Source: an uncultured Chlorobiaceae bacterium
GTDB lineage: Bacteria > Bacteroidota > Chlorobiia > Chlorobiales > Chlorobiaceae
Length of the DNA: 13,433 bases
NCBI GenBank assembly: GCA_903929845.1
Contig: CAIYWF010000060.1
Coordinates: 1 to 13,433, forward strand
Reading direction: 5' to 3'
The notes under the pieces are model-generated. The model ran no database searches. It saw nothing but the letters and a program-made list of their open reading frames with translations, and was not told the origin of the DNA. Position 1 is the first letter of the stretch; each line of letters starts with the position of its first letter. Shown here piece by piece: positions 1-5,980 of the stretch. The position numbers and the translations under genes are program-made.

Positions 1-167
1 ATGTGGCAAAGATACCATTTAGTGCGGAAATTGACGAACCAAAAAATACTAACTATCTGAAAAACAATGACTTATTTTCAGATACAAGGAATTTAGCAAA
101 GTTGGCAGAAGTCAGGAAAACAGCAGAAAATACAGAAACAAAAAGACCGCGCCGTTCCAGAAAATAG
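1..167 (+). CDS. 3' end of an unidentified protein (partial)
   Basis: An open frame enters the window in phase at base 3 and runs 54 codons to a TAG at 165-167. The visible C-terminus begins VAKIPFSAEIDEP, continues as a polar stretch rich in Asn, Lys and Glu, and closes with a strongly basic tail (KRPRRSRK). Such a tail is common in nucleic-acid-binding or ribosome-associated proteins, but is not diagnostic. The opening residues faintly recall the end of ParA/ArsA-type ATPases; I do not regard that as an identification. Coding is supported only by the uninterrupted frame and by the stop falling 11 bases before the end of the convergent gene. The other two + strand frames close early, at 20-21 and 58-60. 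No hairpin or T-run separates the two gene ends. Function unknown. Confidence 0.55.
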   Translation, partial: VAKIPFSAEIDEPKNTNYLKNNDLFSDTRNLAKLAEVRKTAENTETKRPRRSRK

Positions 168-178
168 CTCTGAATCCT

Positions 179-928
179 TCAGTCGGGATACTTTCGGTTT
201 GTTATAAGCAGCCGTTCAGCTTCCACAAGTTGTTCCGGGGTGTTAATGCCGAGAATCTCGTCTGGATTGTCGGTCTTGAAGGCGCAAACCTTTTTCCCGC
301 GCTGAAAGCAGATACCGAAAACGTCAGTCAGATAGTACTCTTGTTGAGCGTTGTTGGTGTTGATCTGTCCAAGAGCCTCGAAAAGCATGCGCGTGTCGAA
401 CACGTAAACACCGGAATTGATCTCTCTGACGGCAAGTTCCTTTTCGGAAGCATCTTTCTGCTCCACAATTTTCAGGACGCTGTCACTGTTGAACTCTCGA
501 ATAACTCTTCCGTATCCAGTTGGATCATTAAGCGCCGCAGTCAGGACTGTTGCGCCCGCATGTCTGGAACGGTGAAATGCAATCAGCTCCCGAAGTGTCT
601 CAGCATTGACCAATGGAGCGTCTCCAGACAGAATAAGCACTTCTCCGTTAAAATCATTGAGAAATGCTTTAGTCTGCATGACGGCATGGCCGGTTCCAAG
701 CTGTGGCTCCTGAAGTGCGGCAATTATCTTGTATCGGGCAGTGGCCTCTTTAACAAGTTCAGCCTGATGTCCAACAATTACGACTATTTTTTCTGGATCA
801 AGAGAGAGGGCTGCATCGAGAACATATTCGACAAGAGGACGTCCGTTGACCCGATGAAGTACCTTTGGGAGGTCTGACTTCATTCGAGTGCCTTTTCCTG
901 CGGCCATTATAATTACTGCAAGTGCCAT
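179..928 (-). CDS. GlmU-like UDP-GlcNAc pyrophosphorylase domain protein, single-domain nucleotidyltransferase
   Basis: This 249-residue protein is a nucleotidyltransferase of the GlmU N-terminal type, which forms UDP-N-acetylglucosamine from UTP and GlcNAc-1-phosphate in the cytoplasm for peptidoglycan and lipid A. Seen: the nucleotide-binding signature AAGKGTRMKSDLPKVLH at residues 9-25, the uridine-contacting QEPQLGTGHA at 73-82, the metal aspartate in SGDAPL (D103), GYGRV at 138-142, EINSGVY at 169-175, the GlmU-typical NNAQQEYYLTD at 192-202, and N229 in GINTPEQL, matching the second metal ligand of E. coli GlmU (N227). E. coli GlmU is 456 residues. The left-handed beta-helix acetyltransferase half is absent here and the frame ends cleanly, so this is a one-domain form, not a frameshift. 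It is the last gene of the skp-lptC-panD run, 35 bases after panD. The ATG at 928 starts exactly at the conserved N-terminus; the upstream AAGAAA is a weak ribosome site. A UTP- or other NTP:sugar-1-phosphate transferase with a different sugar is possible. Confidence 0.85.
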   Translation of the reverse strand: MALAVIIMAAGKGTRMKSDLPKVLHRVNGRPLVEYVLDAALSLDPEKIVVIVGHQAELVKEATARYKIIAALQEPQLGTGHAVMQTKAFLNDFNGEVLILSGDAPLVNAETLRELIAFHRSRHAGATVLTAALNDPTGYGRVIREFNSDSVLKIVEQKDASEKELAVREINSGVYVFDTRMLFEALGQINTNNAQQEYYLTDVFGICFQRGKKVCAFKTDNPDEILGINTPEQLVEAERLLITNRKYPD

Positions 929-963
929 TGATTTTCTTGATATTCTGTGAGGGGCATCAGAAA

Positions 964-1350
964 TTATGATAATGGTTCATCTGCCTCGCCTACATGGTGT
1001 CTGCTTTTTGGATTGTTTTCTCTGTCGACAATAAGAACCATCGGTTTAAAATTTCGCGCTTCAGCCACATCCATAACAGCAAAAGTCATGATAATGATCT
1101 CATCGCCAACCAGAGCGCATCGTGCAGCTGCTCCGTTGAGCTGAATTTCACGGGAGCCATGGGCTCCTTTGATAATGTACGTTTCAAATCGTTCGCCGTT
1201 ATTATTGTTGACCACAAGTACTTTTTCGTTAGGAATCATATCGACCATGTCAAGAAGCTCACTGTCAATAGTGATGCTTCCTTCATATTCGAGATCACCG
1301 CTTGTCACTATAGCGTTATGGATTTTTGATTTTAAAACGTGTAATTTCAT
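964..1350 (-). CDS. panD: Aspartate 1-decarboxylase precursor
   Basis: PanD converts L-aspartate to beta-alanine for pantothenate and coenzyme A. It is made as a proenzyme that cuts itself at a Gly-Ser bond to form the catalytic pyruvoyl group. From the ATG at 1350 the protein has 128 residues, and every known functional position keeps the E. coli number: K9, H11, Y22, the cleavage pair G24-S25 (EYEGSITID), R54, T57, Y58 and the NGAAAR loop at 72-77. This agreement is why I prefer the ATG at 1350 over the in-frame TTG six bases upstream. An AGAAG element lies 11 bases before the ATG. The usual length is 117-126 residues; the C-terminal tail here is slightly long and polar. The start lies 14 bases after the lptC stop, so it is probably co-transcribed with envelope genes, which is unusual company for a CoA-pathway gene. 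Confidence 0.96.
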   Translation of the reverse strand: MKLHVLKSKIHNAIVTSGDLEYEGSITIDSELLDMVDMIPNEKVLVVNNNNGERFETYIIKGAHGSREIQLNGAAARCALVGDEIIIMTFAVMDVAEARNFKPMVLIVDRENNPKSRHHVGEADEPLS

Positions 1351-1364
1351 GAACAAAAATACTT

Positions 1365-1919
1365 CTATTGTTTTATAAATGCCTCTCCACTTCCCCGGAA
1401 AATCCGGTACTTTTTCAAGGCCTGATCGCTCTCAAAACCTTCTCCCCGAATTGTTTCATCAAGCTTGGAAATAGTAACAAACCTGTCTGAACGAATCATT
1501 TTGTCGTTGGCGGTTCGTTTGACATACTCTGTTTTTATAACAGTAGTGTTTCCAGAAACTCCTGAGGTAATGACAACATTGCCCAGAGCTTCAATATCCT
1601 GATTGTCATGGATAACTGCCTTTTGTGCCGTTATGGTTGTTGTAGCATGGCCGTTAGCCTCAAAAAGGGTAACCCTGACTCCTTCATCAAGATGATGTTC
1701 GCTTTTGCCATTTACTCTGTATTCCGCTCCGTGTCCAGCGTCAATGGCTCCACGTTTTATACCTGATTCTGTAAGGGCAATCCTGATTGTCCAGCCTTCC
1801 TGTACGGGGTGATTAAGACCAATAAAGGCTGTATCAGGAGAGCGGCGCTGCTTGACAGGATCGCCGCACCCTGACAAAATCAGAATAACGTGCAGAAAAA
1901 GAACAATAACTTTTTTCAA
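1365..1919 (-). CDS. lptC: LptC-like LPS export periplasmic protein, lipoprotein form
   Basis: A 184-residue envelope protein of the LptC/OstA-like family, which passes lipopolysaccharide from the LptBFG inner-membrane transporter to the periplasmic bridge. The N-terminus is a lipoprotein signal: KK, a hydrophobic core (residues 4-15), then the lipobox LSGC with the lipidated cysteine at 18. E. coli LptC instead keeps an uncleaved transmembrane anchor. The body is beta-rich, with the family-typical late segment RSDRFVTI...DETIRGEGFESDQALKKYRI near residues 142-173. The start is a TTG; no ATG precedes the signal peptide, because the frame runs back through only four codons to the TAA of the skp-like gene. 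Those two genes therefore share a reading frame. No Shine-Dalgarno is visible, so translation may depend on coupling to skp. Some annotations would call it only 'LPS export ABC transporter periplasmic protein' or DUF1239. Confidence 0.82.
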   Translation of the reverse strand: MKKVIVLFLHVILILSGCGDPVKQRRSPDTAFIGLNHPVQEGWTIRIALTESGIKRGAIDAGHGAEYRVNGKSEHHLDEGVRVTLFEANGHATTTITAQKAVIHDNQDIEALGNVVITSGVSGNTTVIKTEYVKRTANDKMIRSDRFVTISKLDETIRGEGFESDQALKKYRIFRGSGEAFIKQ

Positions 1920-1931
1920 ATCAGAAAATAC

Positions 1932-2480
1932 TTACTTGATATTCAACTGGTTCATCACCTTGAATGTGAGATCATTTTCAGGAGTTACATAGACGGCAAT
2001 ACTTTTTTCCAGAACGAGACTAAAACCTTCCTTTTGAGCAATAGATTCGACGGCAGCCAATACCTTCTGTCTGATCGGAATAAGCAGTTCCTGTTGTTGC
2101 TTTTCAACAACACCACCACGCCCGAACTGCTCCTGTTGATATTTTTCAACAGCTTGGCCTTTAAGATTAAGTTCCTTTTCTTTTTGCTCCCTGGCTGTTT
2201 TTGTCATAGATCCAGCTTTTTTTCGGTAATCTGCGACTAATTTCTGATAGTCCTTATTCATGCGTTCAAGCTCTTTCTGCAGTGGAGCGACTGTTGCCTG
2301 CAGGGTGACTTCAGCCTGTTTTGTTTCGGGCAATTGCTGCAGAATTTTTCCTGAATCGACAACACTGACCTTCCCCGCTTCTTGTGCGGCGAATGATTGG
2401 GGCGCAGCCAGTACCAAGCTTAGCGCTACTGCCATAATGATACGGCGAGAAATGTTCAGAAAACCTTTCGAGTGAGTCAT
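1932..2480 (-). CDS. Skp/OmpH-family periplasmic chaperone
   Basis: A 182-residue exported protein of the OmpH/Skp family, which holds unfolded outer-membrane proteins in the periplasm before BAM-dependent insertion. A Sec signal peptide covers about residues 1-31: basic SRR, hydrophobic MAVALSLVLAAP, and a likely cut after SFA. It is followed by the family's opening strand KVSVVDSGKIL, then a long charged coiled coil of about residues 55-125 that is rich in Lys, Gln and Glu and forms the tentacle helices, then a closing strand-helix (EGFSLVLEKS...YVTPENDLTFKVMNQLN). Length and layout match Skp. I start it at the ATG at 2480; a TTG immediately upstream adds one residue. No clear ribosome site is visible. 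It is the first gene of the skp-lptC-panD-glmU-like operon. The more usual partner bamA is not next to it here. Confidence 0.85.
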   Translation of the reverse strand: MTHSKGFLNISRRIIMAVALSLVLAAPQSFAAQEAGKVSVVDSGKILQQLPETKQAEVTLQATVAPLQKELERMNKDYQKLVADYRKKAGSMTKTAREQKEKELNLKGQAVEKYQQEQFGRGGVVEKQQQELLIPIRQKVLAAVESIAQKEGFSLVLEKSIAVYVTPENDLTFKVMNQLNIK

Positions 2481-2627
2481 CAATTTTATGGTTTAAGTTA
2501 GTATTTGTTAATGAGTCTATAGCTTAGGGCATATAATAGGTCACAACCACGTATTTAAAGGTAATAATTCCTTGCTAAAAAACTATACTAAGCTGAAAAA
2601 CCTGCATGTTTAAAGAGAGTAGGGAGC
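2481..2627. other. Spacer between dprA and the skp operon
   Basis: This 147-base AT-rich spacer must hold the end of the isoprenoid-dprA transcript and probably the promoter of the skp operon, both on the minus strand. Visible elements are modest. There is a minus-strand TTGTGA at 2546-2541 with a TATAGA at 2521-2516 (19-base spacing), and a TATTAT at 2538-2533 without a good -35. A 7-base inverted repeat, AGCTTAG at 2521-2527 against CTAAGCT at 2588-2594, spans 60 bases. No hairpin followed by a T-run is present for the end of dprA. I cannot assign a promoter with confidence. Confidence 0.4.
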
Positions 2628-3779
2628 TCAAAATATTCTTTTCTGGAAAAACTGGCCTGGCTGTTGCACAACGGTGTCTTTCAGTTCAAGTTCAAAAAGA
2701 TGAACCAGAAGTGAGGATACATCAATGGTTGACGCAGTTGCCAGTGCATCGATATGAATTGGTTCTGAGCCCATGCAGTTTATAATGGCCTTTTCCATTG
2801 TGGAAAGATGATTGATCTGTTCTTTATTCTGTATTCTGGATCTTTCGAAACAACTTTTTGCAAATAGTGGTCCGAGCTCGCTGATAATATCTTCAACGCT
2901 CATGACTGCTTTGGCCTGCCCCTGCTGGATAAGCTTGTTTGTTCCCCTTGAAGTTCGGGAAAAAATGCTTCCGGGTACAGCAAAAACCTCCCGGTTTTGT
3001 TCAAGAGCTGTAGACGCAGTGATAAGTGATCCTCCTTTCAGATCTGATTCTATGACGATGGTTCCAGAAGAGATTCCTGATATGAGGCGATTTCTTTTCG
3101 GGAATTTTCCAGGAGAGAGTTCCGAGCCAAACCACTCTTCTGAAATAATTGCTCCCTGTTCAACTATTTTTGGCCATACTTTTCCTTTCGGGTCGGTATA
3201 GATAGTGTCGACGCCACTTGCAAGGACGGCGACGGTAGTTCCCCTGTTTTCAAGAGCCGCCACATGTGCCGCCATATCGATTCCATAAGCCAACCCGCTG
3301 AAAATGACAATTCCACAGTTGACCAAATCGCGGCATATCAGTGCAGTTGTTTGTTTGCCATACAGTGAGGCATATCTTGTGCCCACAACGGCCAAGCCGG
3401 GAGTATGTGCTGAAGGGAGTTTTCCCCGTATAAAAAGACAGGGAGGAGGGTCATAAATTTCCTGAAAAAGGGGAGGGTAATCAGGATCAAGAATGGTTAC
3501 AATGCTGGCGTTGTAGTGGTGAAGCATGGCAATCTGTTCTTCTGCGCTTTTCTCAGCAGCTTGCCTTGTCGCTGTATGGTGAAGAAAATGATGAATCTGC
3601 CGTGCCAGAGATTCACCGATTCCCGGCACATTCATAAGATCATCCACACCTGTATGCAGCACATCCGTCAGCTCTGGCAGATGTTTGGTGATTGCCTTGA
3701 TTCTTGCGGGGCCGATACCCGGAATAAGAGTCAGGACAAGCAGCAGCATCCTGTTTTCCATTGCTCTGGACAGTGTCAT
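2628..3779 (-). CDS. dprA: DNA-processing protein DprA
   Basis: DprA binds incoming single-stranded DNA and loads RecA during natural transformation; many non-competent bacteria also keep it. The 383-residue protein has an N-terminal helix-hairpin-helix segment (IPGIGPARIKAI at 19-30 and VPGIGESLAR at 51-60), then the DprA Rossmann fold: VVGTRYASLYG at 131-141, SGLAYGID at 161-168, PGKFPKRNRLISG at 223-235, KGGSLITA at 248-255 and VPGS at 268-271. The usual G-x-N-x-L-I segment is GTNKLIQQGQA at 279-289, where QA replaces the common GA. A winged-helix-like C-terminal domain covers about 325-383. The ATG at 3779 lies 12 bases after the prenyl synthase stop and in the same frame; an in-frame ATG at 3761 fits the family N-terminus (MENRMLLLVLTLIPG) equally well. 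It is the last gene of the fni operon, a pairing with no obvious functional logic. Confidence 0.95.
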   Translation of the reverse strand: MTLSRAMENRMLLLVLTLIPGIGPARIKAITKHLPELTDVLHTGVDDLMNVPGIGESLARQIHHFLHHTATRQAAEKSAEEQIAMLHHYNASIVTILDPDYPPLFQEIYDPPPCLFIRGKLPSAHTPGLAVVGTRYASLYGKQTTALICRDLVNCGIVIFSGLAYGIDMAAHVAALENRGTTVAVLASGVDTIYTDPKGKVWPKIVEQGAIISEEWFGSELSPGKFPKRNRLISGISSGTIVIESDLKGGSLITASTALEQNREVFAVPGSIFSRTSRGTNKLIQQGQAKAVMSVEDIISELGPLFAKSCFERSRIQNKEQINHLSTMEKAIINCMGSEPIHIDALATASTIDVSSLLVHLFELELKDTVVQQPGQFFQKRIF

Positions 3780-3791
3780 AATGTGCGGACG

Positions 3792-4805
3792 TCAGAAGTC
3801 CCTTTTGATGAGAATGTTTGCAAATCCCTGAAGGTATTCCCGTCCTTCAGCATAAGGCAGGGTCTCTATTGCCGTGAGCGCCTCCTCGGTATTGCGGTTT
3901 ATCAGTGCTTTTGTTTCTTCAAGGACGCCACACTCCTTGTAGATTGTCTTTACATCAGGAACCCTTTCTGCTCCGATGCCTTTATTGATGATGATGGAGT
4001 TCAGAAGATCATGTTCCGTTCCTGTAGTCAGTTCGAGAGATCGAAGCAGCAGCCAGGTCTTTTTGCCGTTGATGACATCGCCTCCAACAATTTTTCCGGA
4101 TTTGCCATTATCAGCCATGATATCAAGATAATCGTCCTGTATCTGGAAAGCCTGTCCAATTTTTTCACCAAAAAAAACAAGCTTTTGAAGCTGCTCTTCT
4201 GTTGCGTTGCCAGCAACACCGCCAGCCTCAAGAGATGCCGAAATAAGACGTCCGGTTTTCTTTGCAATCATATCAAGATAGTCGGTTATTGTAGCCTCCT
4301 TTTTCTCTTCAAGTTCCATATCAAGCGCCTGTCCTTCACAAATAGTGATATTTGCATCGTTCAGAATATGGATGAGTTCAGGGTGTCGATTGCTTTTTGC
4401 CTTCAAGGCAAGTTCATAAGCATAAGCAATCATCATATCGCCCGACAGAATAGCGGCATTGATATTCCATTGCTTGTGAACGGTAAGCCGTCCGTGGCGG
4501 AGTTCAGCTTGGTCCATGATATCGTCGTGGATCAGGGTAAAGTTGTGCAGAATTTCAACCGCCAGAGCGACATTGAGGGCATTTTCTGAAGAGCCGCATA
4601 CCGCTTCAGAGGCAAGCAGTGTCAGAAAGGGTCGGATCCTTTTTCCCTTACCTTCAAGAATATATCTTGCTGGGGCATAAAGCATGACCGGGCTCTCCCT
4701 GTCGAAACATTTTCCGAGCGCATCATTGATCAGCGAATGGTAGAGATCGTACTTTTTTTCTACAAGTATCTGGGTTATGGGCATGGTCGTTATAAAATCG
4801 GTCAT
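3792..4805 (-). CDS. Trans-prenyl diphosphate synthase, probably geranylgeranyl or farnesyl diphosphate synthase
   Basis: A 337-residue soluble prenyltransferase that adds isopentenyl diphosphate to an allylic diphosphate. Seen: GKGKRIRP at 52-59 (IPP binding), the first aspartate-rich motif DDIMD at 94-98 followed by R103, and the second, DDYLD, at 224-228, followed by the family's GKIVGGDVINGKKTWLL segment. The first motif is DDxxD without the two-residue insert found in most bacterial FPP/GGPP synthases. F89 lies five residues before it and T90 four before it. In established chain-length rules, one aromatic at -5 with this motif is the archaeal (type I) GGPP synthase pattern, so C20 is my preferred product, with C15 possible. 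In green sulfur bacteria these products feed carotenoids, menaquinone and bacteriochlorophyll tails. The start ATG overlaps the fni stop as ATGA, so the two genes are translationally coupled and form one isoprenoid module. Confidence 0.92.
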   Translation of the reverse strand: MTDFITTMPITQILVEKKYDLYHSLINDALGKCFDRESPVMLYAPARYILEGKGKRIRPFLTLLASEAVCGSSENALNVALAVEILHNFTLIHDDIMDQAELRHGRLTVHKQWNINAAILSGDMMIAYAYELALKAKSNRHPELIHILNDANITICEGQALDMELEEKKEATITDYLDMIAKKTGRLISASLEAGGVAGNATEEQLQKLVFFGEKIGQAFQIQDDYLDIMADNGKSGKIVGGDVINGKKTWLLLRSLELTTGTEHDLLNSIIINKGIGAERVPDVKTIYKECGVLEETKALINRNTEEALTAIETLPYAEGREYLQGFANILIKRDF

Positions 4806-5875
4806 TGTATGGTGATAAGTTTTTTGTTCCGAAGCTTCTCTATGGTGGCGGCTCCGGTCAGGAACATGACAGCCCTGAGGTCGTTCAGCCAGGTTTCAAT
4901 GGTCTTTTCAAGAGTACCTTTATGAAGGGCATTAAGAATATATCTTGCTGACGCAGCAAGCTGTGCTCCAAGTGCCAGTGATTTGGCGATATCAGTGCCG
5001 CACTGAATTCCTCCGGAAGCAATAACTTCAAGAGCGCTGAATTGGGGAGACTCTTTCTTGAGTTTACTGATATCAAGCAGGCATTGTGCGGTAGGAATTC
5101 CCCAGTTGAGCAGCTCTTCGAGAGCGGAAGGGCTGAAACGGTTGTCCTGGCCGAACTGCCGTGTATATCGAATCTCTTCAACTTTCTGCCAACTTATTCC
5201 TCCAGCTCCTGCAACATCAATGACTTTTACTCCAGCCTCGATGAGCTGGCGTGCGGCAGATGCGGAGATGCCGCATCCGACCTCTTTGACAATAACCGGG
5301 ACAGGAATTGTTCTTGTGATTTTTGTGAGCTGTTCAAGAACATGGCGAAAATCAGTATTCCCTTCAGGCTGGAAGAGTTCCTGCGCTGCATTCAGGTGTA
5401 CGATCAGTCCATCAGCTTCCACTAGCTCAAGCATGATATTGAGATTGTGCTCCGTCACACCCTGTGCTATTTCGGGAGCTCCGATATTTGCAAAGATCTG
5501 GACGGAAGGAGCATATTTTCTTGTAACAGAAAAGCTTTGGCGATGCGAAGAGTTTTCAAGTGCCTGTCGCATGCTGCCAACACCCAGTGGAATGTTGAAA
5601 TGTTCAGCTGCTTCTGCAAGACGCTGGTTCAAAACAGCCGCTTCGCTGTATCCTCCCGTCATGGATGAAATCATGAGCGGAGCGCCAATTTTTTTGCCAA
5701 GAAAAGTTGTCGACAGGTCAATATCGGAGAATGATAGTTCTGGCAGGGCATTATGCTCGAACTCGAATCGTTCAAGGCCTGTAGTTTTCCGGTTAAATCC
5801 AATATCGCCATGAAGGCAGATCTCTACATGGCTGTGCTTGCGCTCAATTGTTATATTGTTATTCGTGTTGCTCAT
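4802..5875 (-). CDS. fni: Isopentenyl-diphosphate delta-isomerase, type 2 (FMN-dependent)
   Basis: Fni interconverts isopentenyl and dimethylallyl diphosphate using reduced FMN, NADPH and Mg2+. The 357-residue length is normal for the family. Seen: the N-terminal RKHSH (R12, K13, H16), the FMN-binding SSMTGG at 70-75, LGVGSMRQAL at 97-106, HLNAAQE at 160-166 with the catalytic glutamine Q165 and the metal ligand E166, the VKEVG lysine K197, the phosphate loop GAGGISW at 223-229, and ASGGIQCGTDIAKSLALGA towards the C-terminus, all typical of the TIM-barrel fold. The ATG at 5875 gives the expected start; an AAGGA element sits too far upstream (17 bases) to be a normal ribosome site. It is the first gene of the fni-prenyl synthase-dprA operon and supplies the allylic primer for the enzyme encoded by the next gene. 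The type 1 enzyme (Idi) is unrelated. Confidence 0.96.
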   Translation of the reverse strand: MSNTNNNITIERKHSHVEICLHGDIGFNRKTTGLERFEFEHNALPELSFSDIDLSTTFLGKKIGAPLMISSMTGGYSEAAVLNQRLAEAAEHFNIPLGVGSMRQALENSSHRQSFSVTRKYAPSVQIFANIGAPEIAQGVTEHNLNIMLELVEADGLIVHLNAAQELFQPEGNTDFRHVLEQLTKITRTIPVPVIVKEVGCGISASAARQLIEAGVKVIDVAGAGGISWQKVEEIRYTRQFGQDNRFSPSALEELLNWGIPTAQCLLDISKLKKESPQFSALEVIASGGIQCGTDIAKSLALGAQLAASARYILNALHKGTLEKTIETWLNDLRAVMFLTGAATIEKLRNKKLITIQ

Positions 5876-5938
5876 GCAGCCGGGAAAGATTCCTTGAAAG
5901 ATTTGTAATTCTTCATGTTAATAGGCATATAACTTAAT

Positions 5939-5956
5939 AAAAATTATATAATTTTT
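5939..5956. repeat. 18-bp perfect AT palindrome in the fni / permease divergent spacer
   Basis: AAAAATTATATAATTTTT reads the same on both strands. It sits in the 105-base spacer between two divergent genes. Because of the symmetry it contains a perfect TATAAT on each strand: 5947-5952 on the + strand and 5948-5943 on the minus strand. The + copy lies 28 bases before the permease ATG. The minus copy has a TTCAAG at 5971-5966 with 17-base spacing (three of six matches to TTGACA). No recognisable -35 accompanies the + copy. The palindrome is certain; its role as a shared -10 or an operator is inference. Confidence 0.6.
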
Positions 5957-5980
5957 CACCTCTATCTTGAATGATGTACC

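Noticed and set aside
230..877. + strand open frame opposite the GlmU-like gene
   Set aside because: The minus-strand protein carries all nucleotidyltransferase motifs; this frame has none.
2517..2594. AGCTTAG / CTAAGCT inverted repeat with a 60-base interval
   Set aside because: Seven bases over such a distance in AT-rich DNA is expected by chance; no extension of the arms.
3516..4589. Long + strand open frame (357 codons) opposite dprA and the prenyl synthase
   Set aside because: It spans two well-supported genes on the other strand, is Cys/Phe/Ser-rich like antisense translations, and matches no family I know.
5058..5813. + strand open frame opposite fni
   Set aside because: Shadow of a complete, motif-perfect fni gene; composition is low-complexity Ser/Pro/Ala.
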